Assembly: GCA_019116445.1 (NCBI GenBank)
Contig: DXBP01000031.1
Location: forward strand, 1-62,642
Direction of reading: 5' to 3'
Source: Candidatus Gemmiger excrementigallinarum
GTDB taxonomy: Bacteria > Bacillota > Clostridia > Oscillospirales > Ruminococcaceae
Length of the DNA stretch: 62,642 nt
Of this stretch, positions 23,255 to 31,316 are shown piece after piece. The notes beneath the pieces are model-generated. The model ran no database searches and had not been told where the DNA came from. It worked only from the letters and a program-made list of their open reading frames with translations. Each line of letters begins with the position of its first letter. Position 1 is the stretch's first letter. The position numbers and the translations under genes are program-made.

Positions 23255-24556
23255 TCATATATCACTCTGTTCCGGTGGTGTATCCTGCGTAACGGCAAGG
23301 CCGTCGGGGACCGGAAGCCCCAGCGCCATACGGCGCAGCAGGTCCAGCGCATACAGCGCTGCACGGGTGCGGATGATTCCCCGGTCATGATAACCGCCCA
23401 ACGTCAGCCGCATCAGCCAGCCGGTGCCGGTACGGGTATCGGCACCGGCCAGATAGACGGTGCCCACCGGTTTGCCGGGCAGTGCTCCGCCGGGACCGGC
23501 GATACCGGTAATCCCCACAGCCAGTTCGGCGCCCGATGCCTTCGCAGCGCCAAAAGCCATGGCAACAGCCACCGGCCCGGACACCACATTGTACCGCTCG
23601 ATCAGCGCAGCATCCACCCCCAGCAGTTTCTGCTTGGCAGCCTCCGCATAGGTGACAAAACCGAAGCCGAACACTTCACTGGCGCCAGGCACGTTGGTCA
23701 GCCGCTGGGCGACCATGCCGCCGGTACAGCTTTCCGCCGTGGCCGCGTGCAGACCTTTTTGCCGCAAAACGCGCACTACCGTGTATTCCAGGGCGGGCAC
23801 GTCCACATCGTAAGCAGCGTCGCCCAGGATGTCACGGAATTTTTGCAGATATTCATTGCAGGCGCGCTCCGCCGCTTCGGGGGTGGCTTCCCGTGCGGTA
23901 ACACGGATCTCGCTCTCTCCCGTTTTGCAGTAAATCGCCGCGGTGGGGTTGGCGTTTTCAAACAGCGGCGCCACTTTGCTGGCAATACTGCTCTCTCCGC
24001 CCAATACCCGCAGAGTGCGGGAGTGAATCGTGCAATTCTGGCGCTTCTGCAGTGCCGGGCGGACCTGCTCGGTCCACATGGCTTTCATTTCCCGGGGAAC
24101 GCCGGGCATCAGCACGGCGCAATGGCCCTGTTCATCCTCAAACCAGGCACCGGGGGCGGTACCGTGGTCGTTGATGATCTTATGCCCCCGGGTGGGGACC
24201 ATAGCCTGTTTGCGGTTGTTGGGGGTAGGATTGCGGTTGGTGCGGGCGAAAAAGGAAACGATCTTGTCCCATTCTTCCTCATCAAAGTGCAAGGTATCCC
24301 CGAATGCCTCGGCGACTGTTTCCTTCGTCAGGTCATCCTCGGTAGGCCCCAGCCCGCCCGAAAACACCAGCAAATCGCTGCGGCGGCGGGCCTGACTCAC
24401 CAGTTCCCGCAGCCGTTCGGGATTATCCCCGATCACATACTGATGCAGGACGCTGATGCCCAGTTCCGCCAATTCCCGGCTCAGGAACTGGGCGTTGGTG
24501 TTGACAATGTCCCCCAGCAGCAATTCCGTACCTACACAAATGATTTCTGCAGTCAC
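23255..24556 (-). CDS. cinA: CinA-family nicotinamide-nucleotide amidase
   Basis: A 433-residue full-length CinA. Residues ~1-170 form the MoCF-type domain (CVGTELLLGDIVNTN, FSGGLGPTEDDLT). A KH-like middle domain follows at ~185-255. The C-terminal NMN amidase domain has TAESCTGGMVAQRL, the catalytic serine motif, and VGITGIAGPGG. The enzyme deamidates NMN in pyridine nucleotide salvage. The start overlaps the thiI stop (ATGA). The next gene begins 21 bases after its stop and carries a decayed copy of its last two domains. Confidence 0.93.
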   Translation of the reverse strand: MTAEIICVGTELLLGDIVNTNAQFLSRELAELGISVLHQYVIGDNPERLRELVSQARRRSDLLVFSGGLGPTEDDLTKETVAEAFGDTLHFDEEEWDKIVSFFARTNRNPTPNNRKQAMVPTRGHKIINDHGTAPGAWFEDEQGHCAVLMPGVPREMKAMWTEQVRPALQKRQNCTIHSRTLRVLGGESSIASKVAPLFENANPTAAIYCKTGESEIRVTAREATPEAAERACNEYLQKFRDILGDAAYDVDVPALEYTVVRVLRQKGLHAATAESCTGGMVAQRLTNVPGASEVFGFGFVTYAEAAKQKLLGVDAALIERYNVVSGPVAVAMAFGAAKASGAELAVGITGIAGPGGALPGKPVGTVYLAGADTRTGTGWLMRLTLGGYHDRGIIRTRAALYALDLLRRMALGLPVPDGLAVTQDTPPEQSDI

Positions 24557-25746
24557 AGCAGATCATCCTCTCCCATCCGGATGGCGATTTTCTCCACCTG
24601 TTCGGCAGCTTCGGCTTCCAGGGCCTTCAGTTCCGGCATACCTTCCTCGGCTGCCAGAATCTCAGCCAGCGTGGGGTTAGTCTTGGGATGGGGCGGCGTA
24701 AAGATCGTGCAGCAGTCCTCGTAAGGTTCGATGGAGGTTTCAAAGGTGCCGATCTTGCGGGAAATCGAGATGATTTCCGTCTTATCCATGCCGATGCAGG
24801 GCCGCAGCACCGGCAGGTCCTGGGCTTCATCGGTGCAGGCCAGGGCCGCCATGGTCTGGCTGGCCACCTGAGCCAGGCTTTCACCGGTAATGAGGGCCTG
24901 CAGTTCCAGTTTATCAGCCACCTGCTTTGCAATGCGCAGCATACTGCGGCGCATGAGCACCGTGAACAGCACATCGGGTGCATGATCGCGGATATATTCC
25001 TGGGGTTTGGTGTAAGGTACCACGAACAGTGTGCAGTTGCCGGTGTATTCCACCAGTTCCTTGGCCAGTTTCTGTACCTTGAGTTTTGCGCGCAGGCTGG
25101 TATAGGGCGGGCTGGCAAAATGGATGTGATGCAGCGCCAGACCGCGGCGCGCCATACACCAGGCTGCCACGGGGCTGTCGATACCGCCCGAAAGCAAGTT
25201 CAGGGCCCGGCCGCTGGTGCCCACCGGCAAACCGCCGGCCGCTTCCACCTTGGGGCCGTGGACATAGGCGGCATGGTCACGAATCTCCACCATGATCTCC
25301 AACTGGGGATGGTGGACATCCACCCGCAGGTGATGGTGTTTATCCAGCAGATAGGCACCCAGTTCCCGGCAGATTTCCGGGCTCTTCATCGGGTAGGACT
25401 TATCAGCCCGTTTGGCCTCCACCTTAAAAGTGCGCAGACCGCGCAGTGTCTGGCCAAGGTAGGCTTCCGCTGTTTCGCAGATGGCGGAAAACTCCTTGTC
25501 ACATTCCACGGCGCGGCTCATCTTTACGATGCCGAACACACGGGACACACGGCGGAATGCCTCGTCCATATCCAGGTTTTCCTCCAACGGTTCGATAAAA
25601 ACCGTGCTCTGGGCCTGGTACACTTTGAATTTGCCCAGCGGCTCCAGCCGCCAGCGAATGATCTTGGCAAGACGTGCTTCAAACTTGCCGCGGTTCAGGC
25701 CCTTGAGGGTCATTTCGCCCTGATAGGCCAGGATGATTTCTTTCAT
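24553..25746 (-). CDS. thiI: tRNA 4-thiouridine synthase
   Basis: A 397-residue ThiI. It has an N-terminal ferredoxin-like and THUMP region (LRTFKVEAKRADKSYPMKSP) for tRNA binding, then the PP-loop ATPase signature LLSGGIDSPVAAWCMARRG at ~185. It activates U8 of tRNA with ATP and inserts sulfur. The C-terminal rhodanese domain of the E. coli enzyme is missing, as in Bacillus, so sulfur should come directly from the cysteine desulfurase encoded upstream. It overlaps cinA by four bases. Confidence 0.94.
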   Translation of the reverse strand: MKEIILAYQGEMTLKGLNRGKFEARLAKIIRWRLEPLGKFKVYQAQSTVFIEPLEENLDMDEAFRRVSRVFGIVKMSRAVECDKEFSAICETAEAYLGQTLRGLRTFKVEAKRADKSYPMKSPEICRELGAYLLDKHHHLRVDVHHPQLEIMVEIRDHAAYVHGPKVEAAGGLPVGTSGRALNLLSGGIDSPVAAWCMARRGLALHHIHFASPPYTSLRAKLKVQKLAKELVEYTGNCTLFVVPYTKPQEYIRDHAPDVLFTVLMRRSMLRIAKQVADKLELQALITGESLAQVASQTMAALACTDEAQDLPVLRPCIGMDKTEIISISRKIGTFETSIEPYEDCCTIFTPPHPKTNPTLAEILAAEEGMPELKALEAEAAEQVEKIAIRMGEDDLL

Positions 25747-25774
25747 GGGAATTGCCTTTCCTTTGGGAATTGGT

Positions 25775-26932
25775 TCAGATATGCTGCAGACTCTGCAGGC
25801 CGTTTTTCAGGCCGTCCAGCAGGGCATCCACATCCGCGGCGGTGTTATCAGCGCAGAAGCTGACACGCAGCGCTGTGTGAATGGTACGCTCATCACAGCC
25901 CATGGCTTCCAGCGTATGGCTGGGTTCCCCCTTGTCGCAGGCGCTGCCGCCCGAAACCAGAACGCCACGGGTGTTGAGATAATTGATAAAGGTCTGGCTG
26001 TTGATACAGCCGGTGGAGAAGTTCACGACCTCCGGCACCGCATCCGCCGGGGAATTGATGTGGATACCCGGCAGCGCGGCCAGCCCCTCCCGCAGACGGT
26101 GATTCAAGGCTTCCATTTGCTGGGAACGGGTACGCATGGACTGGTAGCCTTTGGCAGCCGCCAGGCCCAAACCGACGATATAGGGTGTATTCTCGGTACC
26201 GGGGCGCAAGCCGCGTTCCTGATGGCCGCCGCAGTAGGGCGGGCGCAGGGTCTGGCGCTGGCTGTCCCGGATGAACAGCGCACCGATGCCTTTGGGCGCA
26301 TGGATCTTATGGCCCGATACCGCCAGTGTGTCCACCCCGGCCCATTTCTGCAGATCAATGGGGATCCGCAGCCACGCCTGCACCGCATCCACATGGAAAT
26401 GGGTACGGCTGTTGCGGGCCTTGATGCCTGCCGCCAGCGCCGCAATATCCTGCACGGCGCCGGTTTCATTGTTGACCGCCATGCAGGAGGCCAGCACAGT
26501 GTTTTTGTCCACCGCCGCCAGGAATTTGTTCACGTCCAGATGGCCGTCCGCTTCCGGCGGAATCTCCACCACCTGGAAGCCTTCGTTTTTCAGCGCGCGG
26601 GCCGCAAGCTGCACGCTGGGATGCTCAAATCCGGATACCACGACCTTGTTGCCCCAATGCCGCCGGGGCATGGCCGCGCCCCATACCGCCATATTGTTGC
26701 CCTCGGTACCGCAGCCGGTGAAATAGATCTCATCGCTGCGGCAGTGCAAAGTTTTTGCGATACGGGTCCGGGCGTTTTCGATGCCGTCCTGTGCAGCCAC
26801 CGCCGGGTCGTACAGGCTGCTGGGATTGGCCCACAATTCCACCAGCGCATCGTGGATGACCTCGGTCACCGCCGGGTCGATGCGGGTGGTTGCGGCATTG
26901 TCCAGATAATGAAGCTGGGGGTCGGAAAGCAT
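25775..26932 (-). CDS. nifS: Cysteine desulfurase (NifS/IscS family)
   Basis: A 385-residue PLP enzyme that removes sulfur from cysteine. It begins with YLDNAATTRIDP. The lysine that binds PLP is in LAVSGHKIHAPKG. The persulfide cysteine is in SGGSACDKGEPSHTL, with Asp-Lys in place of the more common Ser residues. GGHQERGLRPGTEN is also typical. It is the first gene of the apparent nifS-thiI-cinA operon, so its main role is probably sulfur supply to ThiI for s4U in tRNA. Confidence 0.93.
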   Translation of the reverse strand: MLSDPQLHYLDNAATTRIDPAVTEVIHDALVELWANPSSLYDPAVAAQDGIENARTRIAKTLHCRSDEIYFTGCGTEGNNMAVWGAAMPRRHWGNKVVVSGFEHPSVQLAARALKNEGFQVVEIPPEADGHLDVNKFLAAVDKNTVLASCMAVNNETGAVQDIAALAAGIKARNSRTHFHVDAVQAWLRIPIDLQKWAGVDTLAVSGHKIHAPKGIGALFIRDSQRQTLRPPYCGGHQERGLRPGTENTPYIVGLGLAAAKGYQSMRTRSQQMEALNHRLREGLAALPGIHINSPADAVPEVVNFSTGCINSQTFINYLNTRGVLVSGGSACDKGEPSHTLEAMGCDERTIHTALRVSFCADNTAADVDALLDGLKNGLQSLQHI

Positions 26933-26972
26933 ACTGATTCCTCACATTTTTGCACAAAATTATACAGGATAA

Positions 26973-27001
26973 ATTATACACGCCCGAAGCCTGAAAAACA
27001 A
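26973..27001 (-). promoter_or_regulatory. Promoter of the nifS operon
   Basis: On the minus strand TTGTTT (26996-27001), 17 bases, TATAAT (26973-26978). A second TATAAT lies at 26959-26964. Confidence 0.65.
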
Positions 27002-27035
27002 CAGCCTGCACAAAAATTTTTCCGGTTTTTGGCAC

Positions 27036-27072
27036 AGAAAAACCGCGGCACAGCCTTAAGGTGTGCCGCGGT
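27036..27072 (-). terminator. Terminator of the aldo/keto reductase gene
   Basis: On the minus strand ACCGCGGCACA and TGTGCCGCGGT form an 11-bp stem followed by TTTTC. Confidence 0.9.
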
Positions 27073-27084
27073 GAACAGGTGCGC

Positions 27085-28098
27085 TTATTCGCCGAAATCT
27101 TCAGCCGCTTTTTTCATCATGTTGCGGATGGGCAGGTTGTAGGGGCAGCGGGTTTCGCACGCACCGCACTGCACGCAGGCACCGGCCTTGACAGAAAGCG
27201 TGGCGTAACGCTCACGTCCCCAATTTTCCAGGCCGTACCGGTTGAGATAGCCCTGGAACAGGAACACATTGGGAATGGAAATTCCCACCGTGCAGGGAGC
27301 GCAATAGTTGCAGCGGCGACAGAACTGGGTGCCCAGTGCGTCCCGCACCTTCTGGCAGGCAGCTTCCTCTTCTTCGGTCAGCGGGTCGATGTTCTCTGCT
27401 CCCTTGACGTTCCCCTCCAGTTCTTCGATGGCCGCCATGCCGGGGATGGCCACCGTCACGTTGGGGTTGGACAACACATAGCGCAGTGCCAGACGGCCAT
27501 CCTCAATGGCACCGCCCGCCAGCGGCTTCATATCGATAAAGCCCTTGCCGGCTTTGGCGCAGCGCTCAATGAGTTCGGCCCCCTGCTGTTCCACAATGTT
27601 GTACGGGAACATGATGGTTTCGATCTCGGGGACTTCCAGCGCCGCCTCAAACACCGCCGCCAGATGGGCTGTCAGACCGATATGCCCTACCACGCCCCGG
27701 GCTTTGGCCTCCAGCAATGCCTCCATGGAACCGCCGGGCGCCAGGATCTTTTTCAGGTCCTCCATACTGGGGTTATGGAACTGATAGAGTTCAATGTGAT
27801 CGGTGCGCAGATTTTTCAGGCTTTGGGCCAGTTCGGCTTCCATATCGGCCTTGGTCAGTGCACGGCACTTGGTAGCCAGCACAAATGCATCCCGCAGCCC
27901 CAATTCCTCCAGGGACTGGCCGATCCACTCCTCGCTCACAGTGTAAGCCCGGGCGGTATCAATGTAATTGACCCCCATCTCGTGTGCGGCCTTGAGCAGT
28001 TCCCGTGTGCCGGGCTGATCAATGCGCTGGATGGGAATGCCTCCGAATCCAAGGCGGGAAATCTTCAGGCCGGTCCGGCCCAGTTCTACATATTGCAT
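27085..28098 (-). CDS. Aldo/keto reductase with C-terminal 4Fe-4S domain
   Basis: A 337-residue oxidoreductase. Residues ~1-240 form the AKR barrel: GRTGLKISRLGFGGIPI, YIDTARAY (Asp and Tyr), and a Lys in ATKCRAL. The C-terminal ~90 residues carry cysteine clusters CRRCNYCAPC and CVQCGACETRCP, typical of the anaerobe-specific AKR-ferredoxin type. It probably reduces an aldehyde or ketone with NAD(P)H or ferredoxin electrons. The substrate is unknown. It is a single gene divergent from proC. Confidence 0.9.
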   Translation of the reverse strand: MQYVELGRTGLKISRLGFGGIPIQRIDQPGTRELLKAAHEMGVNYIDTARAYTVSEEWIGQSLEELGLRDAFVLATKCRALTKADMEAELAQSLKNLRTDHIELYQFHNPSMEDLKKILAPGGSMEALLEAKARGVVGHIGLTAHLAAVFEAALEVPEIETIMFPYNIVEQQGAELIERCAKAGKGFIDMKPLAGGAIEDGRLALRYVLSNPNVTVAIPGMAAIEELEGNVKGAENIDPLTEEEEAACQKVRDALGTQFCRRCNYCAPCTVGISIPNVFLFQGYLNRYGLENWGRERYATLSVKAGACVQCGACETRCPYNLPIRNMMKKAAEDFGE

Positions 28099-28137
28099 AC
28101 AGTTCGCCTCTTTTTGCTGTTTTTATGCTCTGTTTGT

Positions 28138-28143
28138 ATTATA
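28138..28143 (-). promoter_or_regulatory. -10 box for the aldo/keto reductase gene
   Basis: TATAAT on the minus strand, 40 bases upstream of the start codon. The -35 region (CTGGAA) is weak. Confidence 0.5.
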
Positions 28144-28185
28144 GCAAATTCTGCACGAATTTCCAGTCCCCTGCCCACCTTTTGA

Positions 28186-28240
28186 TTGACAAAAGCAACC
28201 GGGTGCGATACCATTACAGGTATACTTTATATAGGTATAC
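28186..28240 (+). promoter_or_regulatory. Promoter and GGTATAC repeats before proC
   Basis: TTGACA (28186-28191) and TACCAT (28209-28214) are 17 bases apart. Downstream are two GGTATAC copies (28219-28225 and 28234-28240), 15 bases apart. They are candidate regulatory boxes. No T-box leader is seen. Confidence 0.5.
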
Positions 28241-28317
28241 ATTTTCTATGCAACCGAAGGGAACGCAAAGATCATAAAGACAATGGAAATGCCAGATCAT
28301 AATGGAGGAAAACGGTT

Positions 28318-29121
28318 ATGAAATACGGTTTTATTGGCTGCGGAAACATGGGCGGCGCCGTTGCGCGTGCCGTCTGTAAGGGCGCCGGCGCCGCAGATGT
28401 TCTGCTGGCCAACCGCACCCCGGCCAAAGCCCAGGCGCTGGCCGAAGAATTGGGCTGTGCCTGCGGTACCAATGAACAGGTAGCCAGTATCTGTGATTTT
28501 ATTTTCCTGGGCGTAAAACCCCAGATGATGGAAGATATGCTGGATGAGCTGGCACCGGTACTGGAATCCCGCGCCGAAAGCCGTCCCTTTGTGCTGGTAA
28601 CGATGGCCGCCGGGCTGTCGATGCATCAGATCCGCCAGATGGCGGGCAGCGGCTATCCCATCATCCGGATGATGCCCAACACACCTGTGGCCCTGGGGTC
28701 CGGCATGATCCAATATTGCTACGACGACGTGGAGCCGGAACAGCTTCAGGAATGGCTGGGCGCCATGGCGCCGGCCGGGCAGCTGGATGAGGTGCCGGAG
28801 CATCTCATCGACGCGGCCAGTGCTGTATCCGGCTGTGGCCCTGCCTGGGTGTATCAGTTTATCGAAGCGTTGGCCGATGGCGGCGTAGCTGTCGGTCTGC
28901 CCCGTGCCAAGGCCCAGGAATATGCCGCCCAGACAGTACTGGGCAGCGCCCGTATGGTGCTGGAAAGCGGCCAGCACCCCGGCGCCCTGAAAGACGCCGT
29001 ATGCAGCCCGGGCGGCTCCACCATTCAGGGCGTGCGCCTGCTGGAGCAGCGCGCCTTCCGCGGTGCCGTGACGGACGCCGTACTGGCTGCTTATGAAAAG
29101 ACAAAGGAATTGGGGAAGTAA
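28318..29121 (+). CDS. proC: Pyrroline-5-carboxylate reductase
   Basis: A 267-residue enzyme that makes the last step of proline synthesis with NAD(P)H. The N-terminal Rossmann motif is GFIGCGNMGGAVARAVCKGA. LGVKPQMM and the C-terminal signature DAVCSPGGSTIQGVRLLEQ are diagnostic. GGAGG lies upstream of the ATG. It opens the proC-proB-proA operon, with only three bases before proB, an unusual order since proC is often separate. Confidence 0.95.
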   Translation: MKYGFIGCGNMGGAVARAVCKGAGAADVLLANRTPAKAQALAEELGCACGTNEQVASICDFIFLGVKPQMMEDMLDELAPVLESRAESRPFVLVTMAAGLSMHQIRQMAGSGYPIIRMMPNTPVALGSGMIQYCYDDVEPEQLQEWLGAMAPAGQLDEVPEHLIDAASAVSGCGPAWVYQFIEALADGGVAVGLPRAKAQEYAAQTVLGSARMVLESGQHPGALKDAVCSPGGSTIQGVRLLEQRAFRGAVTDAVLAAYEKTKELGK

Positions 29122-29124
29122 ATC

Positions 29125-29901
29125 ATGCGAATCGTTGTAAAGGTCGGCACCAGCACCCTGGCTCATCCGGGCGGGCGGCTGAATATCCGCCATACCGAAG
29201 CCCTCGTCAAGGTTTGGAGCGACATCAAAAATGCCGGCCACGAACTGATCGTGGTTTCCTCGGCCGCCACCGGTCTGGGGGTGGGCAAACTGCAGATCCA
29301 GAAGCCCAAAGATATTACCACCAAACAGGCTGCCGCTGCGGTGGGTCAGTGTGAACTGATGTACACCTATGACCGGCTGTTCAGCCAGTATAATCACACG
29401 GTGGCGCAGATGCTGCTGACCTGGGAAGACTTCGACCACGAAAACCGGCTGCGCAACCTGTGCACCACGCTGGAACGTCTGCTGCAGTTGGGGGCCATTC
29501 CCATCATCAACGAAAACGACCCCATCGCCATTGAGGAATATTCCCTGGGCGATAACGATACGCTGGCGGCTCTGGTGGCCCAGTGTATTCATGCGGACCT
29601 GGTAGTGCTGCTGTCGGACATTGATGGTCTGTACACCGCCGATCCGCACAGTGACCCCAATGCCCGGCTGATTCCGGTGGTGGAGGAAATCACCCCCGAG
29701 ATCGAGCGCCTGGCGGGCGGTGCCGGTTCTTCACTGGGGACCGGCGGTATGCTGACCAAGGTGGTGGCAGCCAAGCGCGCCACCCACGCAGGTGTGGATA
29801 TGATCATTGCCAACGGTGCCAACGCCGGTGTACTGTACGACATTCTGGACGGAAAACCTGTTGGCACCCGCTTTATCGGGAAAAAGGAGGGCTTTCAATG
29901 A
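29125..29901 (+). CDS. proB: Glutamate 5-kinase, PUA-less short form
   Basis: A 258-residue amino acid kinase that phosphorylates glutamate in the first step of proline synthesis. [14 protein letters not shown] starts the fold, [13 protein letters not shown] and [12 protein letters not shown] follow, and [19 protein letters not shown] is the nucleotide site. The length equals the kinase domain alone. The C-terminal PUA domain of the E. coli enzyme is missing. The stop overlaps the proA start, so the two products, which act as a complex, are coupled. Confidence 0.95.
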   Translation: MRIVVKVGTSTLAHPGGRLNIRHTEALVKVWSDIKNAGHELIVVSSAATGLGVGKLQIQKPKDITTKQAAAAVGQCELMYTYDRLFSQYNHTVAQMLLTWEDFDHENRLRNLCTTLERLLQLGAIPIINENDPIAIEEYSLGDNDTLAALVAQCIHADLVVLLSDIDGLYTADPHSDPNARLIPVVEEITPEIERLAGGAGSSLGTGGMLTKVVAAKRATHAGVDMIIANGANAGVLYDILDGKPVGTRFIGKKEGFQ

Positions 29902-31190
29902 CCACCCGGGAAATTTTGGAGTTGGCGCAAGGCGCCCGGATGCCGTTGGCGCTGGCCGACACTCATGTAAAAAACGAGGCGCTGGAAGCCATGGCTGTAG
30001 CCTTGGTAGCCGCCCAGGACGAGATTTTGGCGGCCAACAAACGGGACCTGGATGCTGCACGCGGCCGGGTCAGTGATGTGATGCTGGACCGGTTGGCCCT
30101 GACCCCGGGCCGCCTGACCGACATGGCCAAAGGGATGCGGGAAGTGGCGGCTCTGCCCGATCCGGTGGGAGCCGTTCTGCGCAAGATCGTACGTCCCAAC
30201 GGTCTGGTTATCGAAAAGACCGCTGTTCCCATGGGCGTGATCGCCATTATCTACGAAAGCCGCCCCAATGTTACCAGCGATGCCGCCGCTTTGGCCCTGA
30301 AGGCTGGCAGCGCCTGTGTATTGCGCTGCGGACGCGACGCCTGGAGCAGCTGCAATGCCATTGTGCAGGCGCTGCGCGCCGGGCTGCGCAAGGTCCACTT
30401 GCCGGAATGTGCGGTCAGCCTGATTGAGGATACCAGCCATGCCAGTGCCAACGAGCTGATGACCGCCAACGGTCTGGTGGATCTGCTGATTCCCCGCGGC
30501 GGCGCCGGTCTGATCCGTGCCTGTGTGGAAAATGCCACGGTTCCCTGCATTCAGACCGGTACCGGCATCTGCCATGTGTATGTGGATGTTGCCGCTGATC
30601 TGGACATGGCGCTGCGCATCGTAGAAAACGCCAAAACCAGCCGGCCCAGCGTTTGCAACGCAGAAGAAGCATTGCTGGTACATCGCGATGTTGCCGGCAC
30701 CTTCCTGCCGATGCTGAAAAAGTGCCTGGTGGATGACCGGGCGGCCGCCGGTTTGCCCCCGGTGGAACTGCATCTGGACCCGGGCGCTGCTGCTATCATT
30801 GAGGGCGTACCCGCAGCCGCCGAAGACTTCGACACAGAATATCTCGACTACAAACTCAGCGTGGCGGTTGTCGATTCTTTGGAACAGGCTATCGCCCACA
30901 TTGCCAGACACTCGACCCATCACAGCGAGGCAATCGTGACGGCAGACACGCTTGCCGCCCAGCGCTTTGCTTCCTGTGTGGACAGCGCTGCCGTGTATAT
31001 CAACGCCAGCACCCGCTTTACCGATGGCGGTGAATTTGGCCTGGGCTGTGAAATGGGGATCAGTACCCAGAAGCTGCATGCCCGTGGCCCCATGGGGCTG
31101 GCGGAACTGTGCACCTACAAGTACATCATTCATGGCAGCGGCCAGACCCGCGGCGGGGCGGCTTCGATGCTGCAGACGCCTTGCCACTGA
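29898..31190 (+). CDS. proA: Gamma-glutamyl phosphate reductase
   Basis: A 430-residue aldehyde dehydrogenase-fold enzyme that converts gamma-glutamyl phosphate to glutamate semialdehyde with NADPH. Hallmarks are [31 protein letters not shown] and the catalytic cysteine in [35 protein letters not shown] lies near the C-terminus. It overlaps proB by four bases and is followed by a strong terminator. Confidence 0.96.
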   Translation: MTTREILELAQGARMPLALADTHVKNEALEAMAVALVAAQDEILAANKRDLDAARGRVSDVMLDRLALTPGRLTDMAKGMREVAALPDPVGAVLRKIVRPNGLVIEKTAVPMGVIAIIYESRPNVTSDAAALALKAGSACVLRCGRDAWSSCNAIVQALRAGLRKVHLPECAVSLIEDTSHASANELMTANGLVDLLIPRGGAGLIRACVENATVPCIQTGTGICHVYVDVAADLDMALRIVENAKTSRPSVCNAEEALLVHRDVAGTFLPMLKKCLVDDRAAAGLPPVELHLDPGAAAIIEGVPAAAEDFDTEYLDYKLSVAVVDSLEQAIAHIARHSTHHSEAIVTADTLAAQRFASCVDSAAVYINASTRFTDGGEFGLGCEMGISTQKLHARGPMGLAELCTYKYIIHGSGQTRGGAASMLQTPCH

Positions 31191-31220
31191 TATTGCCCAG
31201 AACTCCCAAAACTAAAGAAA

Positions 31221-31260
31221 AAATCCCGCAGGGCTCGTTATACCCCTGCGGGATTTTTAT
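31221..31260 (+). terminator. Terminator of the proline operon
   Basis: AAATCCCGCAGGG pairs with CCCTGCGGGATTT and is followed by TTAT. Confidence 0.92.
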
Positions 31261-31270
31261 AGAGTACAAA

Positions 31271-31302
31271 AGCAGCGGTCCGGAAGGTTCCGGGCCGCTG
31301 CT
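31271..31302 (-). terminator. Terminator of the GH25 lysozyme gene
   Basis: AGCAGCGG and CCGCTGCT, with an inner TCCGGAA/TTCCGG stem; the minus strand has TTTTG after it. It faces the proline operon terminator. Confidence 0.8.
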
Positions 31303-31316
31303 TTGCTTTTGGGAAA

